Source: Acinetobacter sp. XS-4 (GTDB lineage Bacteria; Pseudomonadota; Gammaproteobacteria; Pseudomonadales; Moraxellaceae). Taken from it: a DNA stretch of 64,000 bases. Under the pieces are notes generated by a model. That model saw only the letters and a list, made by a program, of their open reading frames with translations, was not told where the DNA came from and did no database searches. This document shows positions 1 through 8,486 of this stretch, piece after piece (position 1 is the stretch's first letter; each line of letters starts with the position of its first letter). The DNA lies in NCBI RefSeq assembly GCF_023920705.1, contig NZ_CP094657.1, positions 2,108,001-2,172,000 of the forward strand. The letters run 5' to 3'. The position numbers and the translations under genes are program-made.

Positions 1-256
1 CTTGGTCGATCATGCGTTGAATCCATTCTTGACGGACTCGCTGGTCGGGGCAATTTGCCATAATGGCTGCATCTTTAAGCGGAATATTAATTTGATAGTA
101 ATATCGGTTTGCCACCCAAGCCTGAATTTGCTGTTGAGTTGCTCGCCCTTCATACATCATCACGTGAAATGGATGATAGATATGATAGTACTGGCCTTTA
201 TCAATAATGGCTTGTTGGAATTGTTCTGTTGTTAAAGCTTCAGGTGTTTGAGTCAT
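1..256 (-). CDS. pqqC: PQQ synthase PqqC (partial, C-terminus beyond window)
   Basis: Only the first 85 codons are present; the gene runs off the left edge. PqqC catalyses the last, oxygen-dependent ring-closing oxidation that makes pyrroloquinoline quinone, the cofactor of periplasmic glucose dehydrogenase and other quinoprotein dehydrogenases. The reverse-strand reading starts at ATG 256 and contains hallmark PqqC segments: [17 protein letters not shown] and [11 protein letters not shown]. It lies 8 bp after pqqB in the same direction, so the two are almost certainly co-transcribed. Identification is firm despite the truncation. Confidence 0.93.
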   Translation of the reverse strand, partial: MTQTPEALTTEQFQQAIIDKGQYYHIYHPFHVMMYEGRATQQQIQAWVANRYYYQINIPLKDAAIMANCPDQRVRQEWIQRMIDQ

Positions 257-264
257 GTTTCACC

Positions 265-1176
265 TTAGAGTTCAATCTGCATGCCATCATAGGCAACCTC
301 TACGCCATTTGCTTTAAGCTCAGCAAACTGGCTAGAGTTTTCATTTAAAATTGGATTAGTATTGTTAATATGAATCAGCACTTTTTTAGGTGTACTCAGC
401 TGATTTAAATAAGACAGAGAACCACCTTCTCCACTAATATATAAATGCCCCATTTCACGGCCAGTTTTAGTTCCAACCCCTGTTTGCTGCATTTCATCGT
501 CTGTCCAAAGCGTACCATCAATCATGACGCAGTCTGAACTCTGCATAATCTGCATGATTTGGTCATCAATTTTTCCAAGACCCGGTGCATAGAACAACTG
601 CTTTTGTGTTTTATGATCTTTGATAATTAAAGCAATATTGTCGCCGTCATGTGGATCATGTCGATGCGGTGAATATGGTGGCGCTGCACTTTTAATAATT
701 AAAGGCAAAAATTCTAAATTTTCAAAACCATCAATTTTAAAGGCTTGTTTAGGATTAATTTCATTGTATTGAAGACCACCATTCCAGTGTTTAAGCATAT
801 TAAATACTGGAAAGCCGCTCGTTAAATCTTGGTAGACCATTTCTGTACACCACACATTCATTGGGCAACCTTCACGTAAGGTTAAAAGCCCAGTGGTATG
901 GTCTAACTGACTATCCATTAAAATAACGCTTGTTATTCCCGTATCACGCAATTTACGCGCTGGTTGAGCTGCTTTAAATTCGAAAAGTTGCTGACGGATA
1001 TCAGGTGATGCGTTTAATAAAACCCAGTCTATTCCATTTTCAGAAATAGCAATTGATGATTGAGTACGGGCTTTGGCTTGGATTGAACCTGTGCGCACAC
1101 CATGACAATTCGGGCAATTACAATTCCACTGCGGGAACCCGCCTCCGGCAGCTGAACCTAAAACATAAATATACAT
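265..1176 (-). CDS. pqqB: PQQ biosynthesis protein PqqB
   Basis: 303 residues, the usual PqqB length. PqqB is a metallo-beta-lactamase-fold protein of the PQQ pathway, thought to act as a hydroxylase on the Glu-Tyr-derived intermediate. The N-terminus has the characteristic [17 protein letters not shown] with further cysteines (CPNC) that bind zinc, and later SQLDHTTG and a [10 protein letters not shown] histidine cluster. It sits between pqqA (76 bp upstream, separated by a hairpin) and pqqC. Nothing looks damaged. Confidence 0.95.
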   Translation of the reverse strand: MYIYVLGSAAGGGFPQWNCNCPNCHGVRTGSIQAKARTQSSIAISENGIDWVLLNASPDIRQQLFEFKAAQPARKLRDTGITSVILMDSQLDHTTGLLTLREGCPMNVWCTEMVYQDLTSGFPVFNMLKHWNGGLQYNEINPKQAFKIDGFENLEFLPLIIKSAAPPYSPHRHDPHDGDNIALIIKDHKTQKQLFYAPGLGKIDDQIMQIMQSSDCVMIDGTLWTDDEMQQTGVGTKTGREMGHLYISGEGGSLSYLNQLSTPKKVLIHINNTNPILNENSSQFAELKANGVEVAYDGMQIEL

Positions 1177-1201
1177 AAAATTAATATCTTATTAGAAAGA
1201 G

Positions 1202-1230
1202 ATAAGCCCTAGAACAAGACTAGGGCTTAT
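1202..1230 (-). terminator. Hairpin between pqqA and pqqB
   Basis: A perfect 11-bp inverted repeat (ATAAGCCCTAG / CTAGGGCTTAT) with a 7-nt loop lies in the spacer after the pqqA stop. On the transcribed strand the hairpin is followed only by a mixed CTCTTTCTAATAAG, so it is a poor Rho-independent terminator. It is better read as a partial terminator or mRNA-stabilising hairpin that would raise pqqA message over pqqB/C. Confidence 0.6.
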
Positions 1231-1252
1231 GACATATTTGGATGAAACTGAA

Positions 1253-1327
1253 TTAACGTGCTTCGAAGTACATAGTAACTTCAAAACCAATACGTAAATC
1301 AGTAAAAGCTGGTTTAGTCCATTGCAT
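1253..1327 (-). CDS. pqqA: PQQ precursor peptide PqqA
   Basis: A 24-residue peptide starting MQWTKP, with Glu16 and Tyr20 in the order E-V-T-M-Y. These are the two residues that PqqE cross-links and that become the carbon skeleton of PQQ. A good ribosome-binding site (GGAG, about 8 nt upstream) precedes the ATG. It is the first gene of the pqq operon and too short for most gene finders. The E-x-x-x-Y spacing and the pqqB/C neighbours make this secure. Confidence 0.95.
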   Translation of the reverse strand: MQWTKPAFTDLRIGFEVTMYFEAR

Positions 1328-1510
1328 AAATTATCTCCGGTTCATATTAATCTTGTGAAATGAATCACTTGATTAAATCTTATAAGGTCATTAAAAATTT
1401 ATTCTAAATAAAAAAAATGGGTTTGTAGACAAGCGTTGGCTAAGATATTGTTCGATAATTGTGTTTTTTGTCCAAATTTTATTATTTCACACATATTCAA
1501 ATAAACTTCT

Positions 1511-1549
1511 AAGAAGACACAACAGTTTAAAATACCATTGTGTCTTCTT
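1511..1549. terminator. Terminator downstream of ppk1
   Basis: A 12-bp inverted repeat (AAGAAGACACAA / TTGTGTCTTCTT) lies just past the ppk1 stop codon. A T-run follows on the + strand and overlaps the stop region; on the minus strand the tail is weaker. It separates ppk1 from the pqq promoter. Confidence 0.6.
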
Positions 1550-1551
1550 TT

Positions 1552-3627
1552 TTACCCAAGTAAGTTCATTAAATGTTGTTGTGCAATATGAAGGTGCTGC
1601 CCACGTTTAGGTTGGTCTTGTACCCATGTTCCATCTGCTTGTAATTCCCAAGCTTGACGATTGTCTTTTAGATAATTATTTAAACCATCTTCTATGATTT
1701 GTTTCTTTAATTTTTTATCTTCAATAGGGAAACAAGTTTCTATACGAGAGAACAAGTTACGACCCATCCAGTCAGCACTAGCACAGTAAACCTTTGTATC
1801 ACCATCATTGTAAAAATAGTAAACGCGAGTATGTTCTAAATAACGACCAACAATTGAGCGTACACGAATATTTTCGGATAAACCCGCAACTTGTGGTCTT
1901 AAGCAACAAATTGAACGAATAATTAAATCAATTTGTACGCCTGCTTGTGATGCCTTATAAAGTGCACTGATTAGCTGAGGCTCAGTGAGTGCATTCACTT
2001 TAATTATAATGTGGGCCTTTTTGCCTGCGAGACTGTTTTTAGTTTCTTGGTCAATTAACTCAAGCAATTGTGAATGTAAGGTAAAAGGTGCATGGAAAAG
2101 TTTTTTAAGCTTTGCCATTTTGCCCATACCTGTGAGTTCTTGGAAAATTTTATGCACATCTTCACAGATTTCAACATCACTCGTAAGTAAACCAAAATCT
2201 GTATAAATCTTGGCATTCACGGCATGGTAATTGCCTGTACCTAAGTGTACATATCTTTTGATTTTATCTTGTTCACGACGAACAACTAAAATCATTTTGG
2301 CGTGAGTTTTATAACCTACAATTCCATAAACTACGACTGCACCAGCTTCTTGTAGTACGTTAGCAACTTCAATATTGGACTCTTCGTCAAAGCGTGCGCG
2401 TAGCTCAATAACAGCAGTAACTTCTTTTCCGTTGCGAGCAGCTTCTGCAAGAAGTTGCACTATTTCAGAATTTGCGCCACTACGATACAGCGTTTGTTTA
2501 ATTGCCAATACATTTGGATCTTGTGCAGCTTCTCTAAGAAACTTAATCACAGGTGCAAAAGAGTCAAATGGATGATGGAGTAAAACATCCCCTGCTTTTA
2601 ATACACTAAAAATCGGTTTCTTATCATACAGAAGCCGAGGTAAGACCTGTTGATAGGGTTTATAGCGTAGATCTGGCAAATCAAAATTCGAAATAAAACG
2701 GGCTAAATTTACGGGACCATCTACGTAATAAAGATGTTCAGAATCTAAATCAAACTGTTCCAATAAATAATTTGCAATGTCAGCAGGACATTTTTTGCCT
2801 ACTTCGAGACGAACAGCTTGCCCAAAACGACGTGAAGATAACTCACCTTTTAAAGCTTCCGCTAAATCTTCTACATCTTCAGATACGGTTAAATCAGCAT
2901 TTCGTGTTACGCGAAATTGATAGCACCCCGTTGCTTTCATCCCTGGGAATAAATCTGAAATATGTTGATGAATAATGGCCGATAAAAGAATGTAATGCTC
3001 GGCACCACCGGAAATATATTCCGGAATTTTAACAAGTCTTGGTAAAGAACGTGGGGCTGGCACAATAGCTAAATCAATCTGACGGCCAAAAGCATCTTTA
3101 CCTTCCAAGGTAACAATAAAATTGAGACTTTTATTGACCAATCTTGGGAATGGATGTGCTGGATCAAGACTAATTGGAGTAACAACTGGTTGTACTTCTT
3201 TAAAAAAGTATTCTTTAATCCATTCTTTATGTTTTTCTAATATGTCAGCATGTTGAATAAAATTAACACCATAGCCTTGTAGTTGTGGCAACAATGTATA
3301 ATTTAAAATTTTATATTGTTCTTCAACTGCCTCATGCACATTTTTTGAAATTTGTTTTAATACTTCTACTAATGGCAGTCCTTCTGGTCCAGTTGCTTGA
3401 CTCATTAGGCTAATTTGTTGAATTAGACTTGCCACACGAATTTCAAAAAACTCATCCAAATTACGTGAAAAAATAATTAAAAAATTTAAGCGTTCAAGTA
3501 AGGGATGTTCAATATCTTTTGCTTGAGCAAGCACCCGCTTATGGAACTCTAACAAGGACAGTTCTCTATTAATATAAGTTTCTAAATTATGCTGGATTGA
3601 GCTAGGTAAAGTTGGCAATGATGTCAT
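1552..3627 (-). CDS. ppk1: Polyphosphate kinase Ppk1
   Basis: 691 residues, close to E. coli PPK (688). The enzyme reversibly transfers the ATP gamma-phosphate to inorganic polyphosphate and is membrane-associated. Visible family features: the N-terminal [12 protein letters not shown] and [14 protein letters not shown], the central KQTLYRSG, the phospho-histidine segment HLGTGNYH (about residue 457), and the C-terminal RSICCLRP. The gene stands alone; no exopolyphosphatase (ppx) adjoins it. Start ATG 3627 fits the family N-terminus. Confidence 0.96.
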   Translation of the reverse strand: MTSLPTLPSSIQHNLETYINRELSLLEFHKRVLAQAKDIEHPLLERLNFLIIFSRNLDEFFEIRVASLIQQISLMSQATGPEGLPLVEVLKQISKNVHEAVEEQYKILNYTLLPQLQGYGVNFIQHADILEKHKEWIKEYFFKEVQPVVTPISLDPAHPFPRLVNKSLNFIVTLEGKDAFGRQIDLAIVPAPRSLPRLVKIPEYISGGAEHYILLSAIIHQHISDLFPGMKATGCYQFRVTRNADLTVSEDVEDLAEALKGELSSRRFGQAVRLEVGKKCPADIANYLLEQFDLDSEHLYYVDGPVNLARFISNFDLPDLRYKPYQQVLPRLLYDKKPIFSVLKAGDVLLHHPFDSFAPVIKFLREAAQDPNVLAIKQTLYRSGANSEIVQLLAEAARNGKEVTAVIELRARFDEESNIEVANVLQEAGAVVVYGIVGYKTHAKMILVVRREQDKIKRYVHLGTGNYHAVNAKIYTDFGLLTSDVEICEDVHKIFQELTGMGKMAKLKKLFHAPFTLHSQLLELIDQETKNSLAGKKAHIIIKVNALTEPQLISALYKASQAGVQIDLIIRSICCLRPQVAGLSENIRVRSIVGRYLEHTRVYYFYNDGDTKVYCASADWMGRNLFSRIETCFPIEDKKLKKQIIEDGLNNYLKDNRQAWELQADGTWVQDQPKRGQHLHIAQQHLMNLLG

Positions 3628-3928
3628 TCTTGACTCTTATACTTGGTAAAAAGTTAAAGTGAATAAAAAAGAGGAATTTAATACCAATTTTACTCACCCG
3701 ATATTTTGTAGATGTTTTATTGCAAATTAATGAATTATTTATGAAAAAAATAAAAAAACGTATTTATTCTAAGCATTCTATTTATTGACTTCCTTTATAG
3801 AAGTTTATACATAATTTTAGCACTAATTTTTGAAGATCACTCTATCTATAGCTATATTCATTTTTCATCAAATATTCATACTAAAAGCGTATTTTTTTAT
3901 CCGTCTTAATTGATCAAATGATAAAAAA
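3628..3928. other. Intergenic region ppk1 / 5'-nucleotidase gene
   Basis: About 300 bp of very A/T-rich spacer between two divergent genes. It must carry both promoters, but I could not pick a convincing -35/-10 pair, operator or small ORF on either strand. Confidence 0.5.
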
Positions 3929-5707
3929 ATGACAAATTTAACAACACTTTTTAAAGTAACTACACTTTCTCTGGCAGTAACGTTATTAGCTGGATGTAAT
4001 GACGATGATAACGATACAACATCACCTGTCCAAAGAAGCAATCAGACTGTAAATATTTTAGCTTTTAATGACTTTCACGGAAATCTTGAGCCACCTAAGC
4101 GTTATGTTGAAGCACCAAATCCAAATGATGCAGCTCAATCTGTTCGTATTCCTGTGGGTGGCGTAAGCTACTTTGCAGACGCAATTAAAAAACTTAAAGC
4201 AGAAAATCCAAATAATGCTGTCGTTTCGGCAGGTGATTTAATTAGCGCATCTCCTCTAACCTCTTCTTTATTTTTAGATGAACCGACCATTGAAGTCATG
4301 AATGATATTCAAATTGACTTTAATGCTGTGGGTAACCATGAATTTGACCGTGGTACAGATGAATTACGCCGTTTAAAGAACGGTGGATGTCAGCAATACA
4401 CAAGTACGGCGCCTTGCCAAATTAGTAAAAACTTTAGTGGTGCAAAATTTGACTTCCTTGCTGCTAACGTAGCAATGAAGAATGATGCGAGCAAAACGAT
4501 CTTTCCTGCATATAAAGTCAAAACTTATGGTGGAATTCCAGTTGCATTTATTGGTTTAACTCTTAAAGCAACGCCAAGTATTGTTTCTGCTGCTGGCATT
4601 AAAGACGTTGAGTTTCGTGATGAAGCGGATACGGTAAATGCATTGATTCCTGAGTTACAAAAACAAGGAATTGAAGCAATTGTAGTGGTGGTACATGAAG
4701 GTGCAGCGCCAAGTACTAAGTTTAATGAGAAAACATGTGATGGTTTAAGCGGCCCGATTTTAGGAATTTTGGATAAGCTTGATCCAGCAGTTGATATTGT
4801 TGTTTCAGGTCACACGCATCAATCTTATATTTGTGACTATGCAACCAAAAATCCGGCAAAACCATTCTTACTTACTTCGGCTGGACAATATGGCACGCTC
4901 ATTACTGACATCAAGGTTGAACTTGATGGTAAAACTGGTGATGTGATTAAAAAAGATGCTAAACAAGTTCCTATACAAAGCGAAGCCTATACGTCTGGTA
5001 CAACCACTGTAAGCCTTACCGATCTCTATCAAAAATTTAGTAAAACCCCAAGCATTGAAGCCATTTTAGATAAGTACCGTCAAGCGGTGACCACCATTTC
5101 AAGCCGTGTGGTTGGAACTACAACAGCAGTAGTCAGTCGTAATCAAGTTGAAAGTGGTGAAAGCCCGTTGGGTATTATGATTGCCGATGCTCAACAAGCC
5201 TTTGCCTTAAAGGCAAGTAACCAAGGCTCTGACTTTACCTTAATGAACCCAGGTGGTGTCCGTGCCGATCTACTCATCAATAGCAGTAATCAAATCACCT
5301 TTGGCGATGTTTTTGCGGTGCAACCTTTTGGTAACTCTATTGTGACTTTGAGCTTAACTGGCAAACAAATTAGAGATGTAATTGAACAGCAATGGTCTGG
5401 TGCAAATGCAAATTCAGCTAGAATTTTACAGCCATCTAAAGAATTAAGTTATCAATATTTGGCAAATGCGGCTGTTTCACCAAGAGCAAGTAACATTATG
5501 GTTGCTGGTTCACCATTGGTTGACAGTAAAGTATACCGCGTAACGGTAAATAGCTTTTTGGCAGATGGTGGTGACAACTTTACGGTATTAAAAGAAGGCC
5601 AAAACCGTGTAGGTGGTGGTCAAGATATTGATGCCCTTGAAAGCTATGTCGCTAAGAATTCACCTTTAATTATTCCAGCGACTACTCGAATTAAAGTCAT
5701 CAAATAG
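3929..5707 (+). CDS. 5'-nucleotidase / UshA-family lipoprotein
   Basis: 592 residues. The N-terminus is a lipoprotein signal with lipobox LLAGC (Cys23) followed by an Asp/Asn/Thr linker. The calcineurin-like phosphoesterase domain has FNDFHGN, SAGD, GNHEFDRG and SGHTHQ metal-binding motifs. The C-terminal 5'-nucleotidase substrate domain includes NPGGVRADL and NSFLADGGDNFTVL. The protein should dephosphorylate nucleotides outside the inner membrane as a nutrient scavenger. No Shine-Dalgarno is visible before ATG 3929, but an upstream in-frame stop and the signal peptide support this start. Exact substrate is not decidable from sequence. Confidence 0.9.
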   Translation: MTNLTTLFKVTTLSLAVTLLAGCNDDDNDTTSPVQRSNQTVNILAFNDFHGNLEPPKRYVEAPNPNDAAQSVRIPVGGVSYFADAIKKLKAENPNNAVVSAGDLISASPLTSSLFLDEPTIEVMNDIQIDFNAVGNHEFDRGTDELRRLKNGGCQQYTSTAPCQISKNFSGAKFDFLAANVAMKNDASKTIFPAYKVKTYGGIPVAFIGLTLKATPSIVSAAGIKDVEFRDEADTVNALIPELQKQGIEAIVVVVHEGAAPSTKFNEKTCDGLSGPILGILDKLDPAVDIVVSGHTHQSYICDYATKNPAKPFLLTSAGQYGTLITDIKVELDGKTGDVIKKDAKQVPIQSEAYTSGTTTVSLTDLYQKFSKTPSIEAILDKYRQAVTTISSRVVGTTTAVVSRNQVESGESPLGIMIADAQQAFALKASNQGSDFTLMNPGGVRADLLINSSNQITFGDVFAVQPFGNSIVTLSLTGKQIRDVIEQQWSGANANSARILQPSKELSYQYLANAAVSPRASNIMVAGSPLVDSKVYRVTVNSFLADGGDNFTVLKEGQNRVGGGQDIDALESYVAKNSPLIIPATTRIKVIK

Positions 5708-5724
5708 TAAATTTAATAAAAAAT

Positions 5725-5754
5725 AAAAAAGGACAGTTTAGGCTGTCCTTTTTT
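5725..5754. terminator. Bidirectional terminator
   Basis: AAAAAAGGACAG, a 6-nt loop, then CTGTCCTTTTTT. The stem has T-runs on both strands, serving the nucleotidase gene (+) and the convergent Fur-like gene (-). Confidence 0.9.
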
Positions 5755-5767
5755 CTATCTAAACTTT

Positions 5768-6169
5768 TTATTCTGTATAGAGATTAAGTTCAATACTGCT
5801 AATGTCTGATCCAGTATTGGCAAAAATAATGTCCATGACTTCATGAAGTAATTCCTTAACTTTCTCATGTTCAAAGCTAGAGGCTTCCGAAGTTTTAAGA
5901 CAAATTAGATTGCAGCTCATTTTATCTTTTCTGATCTTATAAATACTTTTACTTTTTCCTAAGAAAACCCTTTTGATGAGCTTACGATTTTCAAATTCAG
6001 ATAAGATTCGATAAATTGTTCCAAGCGTAATTTTATGTTCATTTTTAATTTGCGCATAAATACTCACAGCGCTTAAGCCTTGTGGATTTTGATTTAAAAT
6101 TTCAAAAACCTGTATTCTTGATTTTTTTATGGGTAGTCCATTTAATAATGATTTTGAAGTTGCCGTCAT
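5768..6169 (-). CDS. Fur-family regulator with degenerate metal sites
   Basis: 133 residues. The winged-helix half is recognisably Fur-like: RIQVFEILNQ, LSAVSIYAQI and ITLGTIYRILSEFENRKLI parallel the Fur DNA-reading helix. The metal-sensing half is unusual. Where Fur and Zur have an HHDH cluster followed by CxxC, this protein has KMSC and a lone LICLKT, and no C-terminal CxxC pair. It may be metal-insensitive or sense something else. It lies between a terminator and the TonB receptor gene of the siderophore locus, in the receptor's direction, which suggests a local role. Function is inferred only from fold and place. Confidence 0.75.
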   Translation of the reverse strand: MTATSKSLLNGLPIKKSRIQVFEILNQNPQGLSAVSIYAQIKNEHKITLGTIYRILSEFENRKLIKRVFLGKSKSIYKIRKDKMSCNLICLKTSEASSFEHEKVKELLHEVMDIIFANTGSDISSIELNLYTE

Positions 6170-6263
6170 GATTAATTAGCCTTAATGTTGAAAAGTATAG
6201 AAGTTCTTAAAATTATTTTGTCTATACTGGTTTGAAAATTATGGATATTTGTTTAATAAAAAA

Positions 6264-6293
6264 CAAAGCCTATTCCCCTACGAATAGGCTTTG
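6264..6293 (-). terminator. Terminator of the TonB receptor gene
   Basis: 12-bp perfect stem (CAAAGCCTATTC / GAATAGGCTTTG) with a 6-nt loop, followed on the minus strand by TTTTTTATT. It lies 15-44 bp after the receptor stop codon. Confidence 0.88.
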
Positions 6294-6307
6294 TGCTTAG
6301 TTTTAAC

Positions 6308-8269
6308 TTAGAAACTATAAGTCGCTTTTACAAAGTAATTGCGGCCATAAAGTTTAGTGTTAAAGGTTTTGTTTTTATCTTCCAGATCAACATCGGTCAG
6401 GTTTTTTACGCCATAGTCCAATGTTAAGCGTGGCGAAAGTGGTGAAGTAAATGTCACATCATAAGTGGTATAGGCTGGTAACTCTTTAGTTGCAGAGTAC
6501 ATTTGTTTACCAACGTAGCTTACGCCCGCATTTACACGGAAGTCTTCAACTGGTGCCCAAGAAACTGAACCATTAGCCAGCCATTCTGGTCGTTCAGTTA
6601 AGTCTTTACCTGTGGTTTTATTTTTTGCATCGAGGTAAGTGGCATTTGCCTTAACACCTAGATTATCCGTGAAGTCGTAACCACCTGTAAGCTCAACTCC
6701 TTTAAGTTCTGCACGGCTTACATTAGTCCAGATTTTTCTAAAATCACCCACTAAACGCGGGTCTCCATCACTTAAGGTAATGGCTTCAATGAGATTTTTC
6801 ACATCGTTTTGGAAAACTGTAACTCCAGCATTCCAGTTTGGACGGGTTACAATTAAAGATGCTTCGTAGTTGGTACTTTCTTCTGGTTCGAGGTCTGGAT
6901 TACCTCGAATGTGACAACTACCGCCACATGAAATCATTGAGTAATTGATATCTAACTGTGCTGGAGACGGAACTTTATAAGCTTGACCAACACCACCTTT
7001 TAAGACAACACCTTCAGCAAGTTCATAAGATAAATAGGCCTTACCGGTCGATTTACCATCAAAGTCATCAAAGTCGTCGTAACGGCCACCTAGAGTTAAG
7101 GTCAGTGCATCATTAATATGGGTATCGTTTTGAACAAATACACCGTAACTTTTTTGCTGGTTTTTCCCTGTACCGATATAACTCACAACGTCTGTAATTT
7201 TTTGATCTTTATAATCAAAACCAGCTGTGGTGTTATTCATTACCCAGTCAAAGTTCGCGAAAGCACGACCAATTAAGTTTTCTTGCTTATAATTACGACT
7301 TTGTGGTGCATCATATTCGCTGTCGTAGTCATAAATTTTGGCTGTTTCTTTTCCAATATAAGCTTCTGTTTTCCCCCAACCCCATTTTCCGCGGTGAGCA
7401 ATTCCTACATTGGTACGCTTCATTTCCGACTCTTGAATTGAGGTCGCAGCATCTTGAGTAAGTGGGCGTTTATCGTTGTTATAGCCCAAATCTAGGTCTA
7501 AAGTTTGTTGGTCACTAATATTCCAACTTAAAGTACCATTTACATTTTTGGTGTCTTTTTCTACAAAGTAAGCGCCATCTGGATCTGGTTTGCCATTTCG
7601 ATACCATGCATCGCGATTATAAGCATCTCCGGCCAAAGTAAAACTTACATTGTCGGTTAGACCGCCATATAAGTTAAATCCATAACGGAATTGATCTTTA
7701 CCATTCCCACGGTCAGCTCGGTTATATTGTCCAAAGACCGAACCATGAAGCTGCCCATCTTCGGCTTTCTTGGTAATAATATTGATTACGCCACCCATAG
7801 CATCTGCTCCATAGAGAGATGACATTGGTCCTCGAATAACCTCAACACGTTCAATACTATTTAAAGGAATTGCACTCCAGTCAAAGTCATTACCACGCCA
7901 CATGGCACCATTAGATGACATGCGTTTGCCATTAAGTAGAATGAGTGTGTAATTGCCTGATGTATTTAGCATTCCCCGTATAACGATTTTATCTTGACCG
8001 CTATTATAGTTATAAACCCCAGCCTGTTTTTGTAAAACATCAGCAAGGCTCAGTGCTGCACTGCGTTCAATCTCTTCACTCGTGATCACACTAATGGATG
8101 CAGGTGCTTTATCTACGTCTTGTTCTTTTAATGCAGCAGAAACCACAATAGTTTTAAGTTTTTGAACTGGTTCACTATTACCCTGCTGTTCAATATCTGT
8201 ATTTGCTTGAACGGCGAAAGGAAGCAGTGTTGAGATGGCGACCACCAGCGCCTTTTTCGTTAACGTCAT
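6308..8269 (-). CDS. TonB-dependent ferric-catecholate receptor (OM73-like)
   Basis: 653 residues from ATG 8269, which has AAGGG upstream and gives a clean signal peptide ending FAVQA. A longer in-frame extension lacks a signal. The plug domain has the TonB-box-like TIVVSA, ITSEEIERS, RGPMSSLYGADAMGGVINIITKK and an Arg-Gly-Pro loop typical of FepA/IroN/CirA receptors. The barrel ends FVKATYSF with a terminal Phe. It should import a ferric catechol siderophore in a TonB-dependent way. The predicted size (about 72 kDa) and location fit the receptor called OM73 in the dhb region that I recall from A. baumannii 8399. Fur-box-like sites precede it. Confidence 0.92.
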   Translation of the reverse strand: MTLTKKALVVAISTLLPFAVQANTDIEQQGNSEPVQKLKTIVVSAALKEQDVDKAPASISVITSEEIERSAALSLADVLQKQAGVYNYNSGQDKIVIRGMLNTSGNYTLILLNGKRMSSNGAMWRGNDFDWSAIPLNSIERVEVIRGPMSSLYGADAMGGVINIITKKAEDGQLHGSVFGQYNRADRGNGKDQFRYGFNLYGGLTDNVSFTLAGDAYNRDAWYRNGKPDPDGAYFVEKDTKNVNGTLSWNISDQQTLDLDLGYNNDKRPLTQDAATSIQESEMKRTNVGIAHRGKWGWGKTEAYIGKETAKIYDYDSEYDAPQSRNYKQENLIGRAFANFDWVMNNTTAGFDYKDQKITDVVSYIGTGKNQQKSYGVFVQNDTHINDALTLTLGGRYDDFDDFDGKSTGKAYLSYELAEGVVLKGGVGQAYKVPSPAQLDINYSMISCGGSCHIRGNPDLEPEESTNYEASLIVTRPNWNAGVTVFQNDVKNLIEAITLSDGDPRLVGDFRKIWTNVSRAELKGVELTGGYDFTDNLGVKANATYLDAKNKTTGKDLTERPEWLANGSVSWAPVEDFRVNAGVSYVGKQMYSATKELPAYTTYDVTFTSPLSPRLTLDYGVKNLTDVDLEDKNKTFNTKLYGRNYFVKATYSF

Positions 8270-8304
8270 TTCTCGGCCCTTATTCTGGATAATGATTACC
8301 ACAT

Positions 8305-8323
8305 GATAATTATTATCATTTAT
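8305..8323 (-). promoter_or_regulatory. Secondary Fur-box-like site before receptor gene
   Basis: GATAATTATTATCATTTAT matches 14 of 19 positions of the Fur consensus. It sits about 36 bp upstream of the receptor ATG, in the right place to block its promoter. Confidence 0.55.
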
Positions 8324-8385
8324 GATGTGCCGAGCATCATATACGCATGACTTTTCTTGATCAAGATAAAAATAATTATTAGTTA

Positions 8386-8404
8386 TATAATGATAATCAT
8401 TATT
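8386..8404. promoter_or_regulatory. Fur box in receptor/RND divergent promoter
   Basis: TATAATGATAATCATTATT matches 17 of 19 positions of the classical Fur box, with the palindromic core AATGATAATCATT. It lies between the divergent receptor (ATG 8269) and RND pump (ATG 8487) genes and could repress both under iron sufficiency. Confidence 0.85.
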
Positions 8405-8486
8405 GTTTGTACTGTGAAAAAGCGTTACCATTACACTTTCGTGTGCCTAAAAACCTATTTAAAACAATCTTAAAGTAGACATAACA

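Noticed and set aside
2..235. 77-codon + strand ORF at the left edge
   Set aside because: It is the antisense shadow of pqqC, whose conserved motifs are clear on the other strand.
1985..2975. Several + strand ORFs of 66-73 codons opposite ppk1
   Set aside because: They lie entirely antisense to a well-conserved gene, have no ribosome sites and no protein-like motifs.
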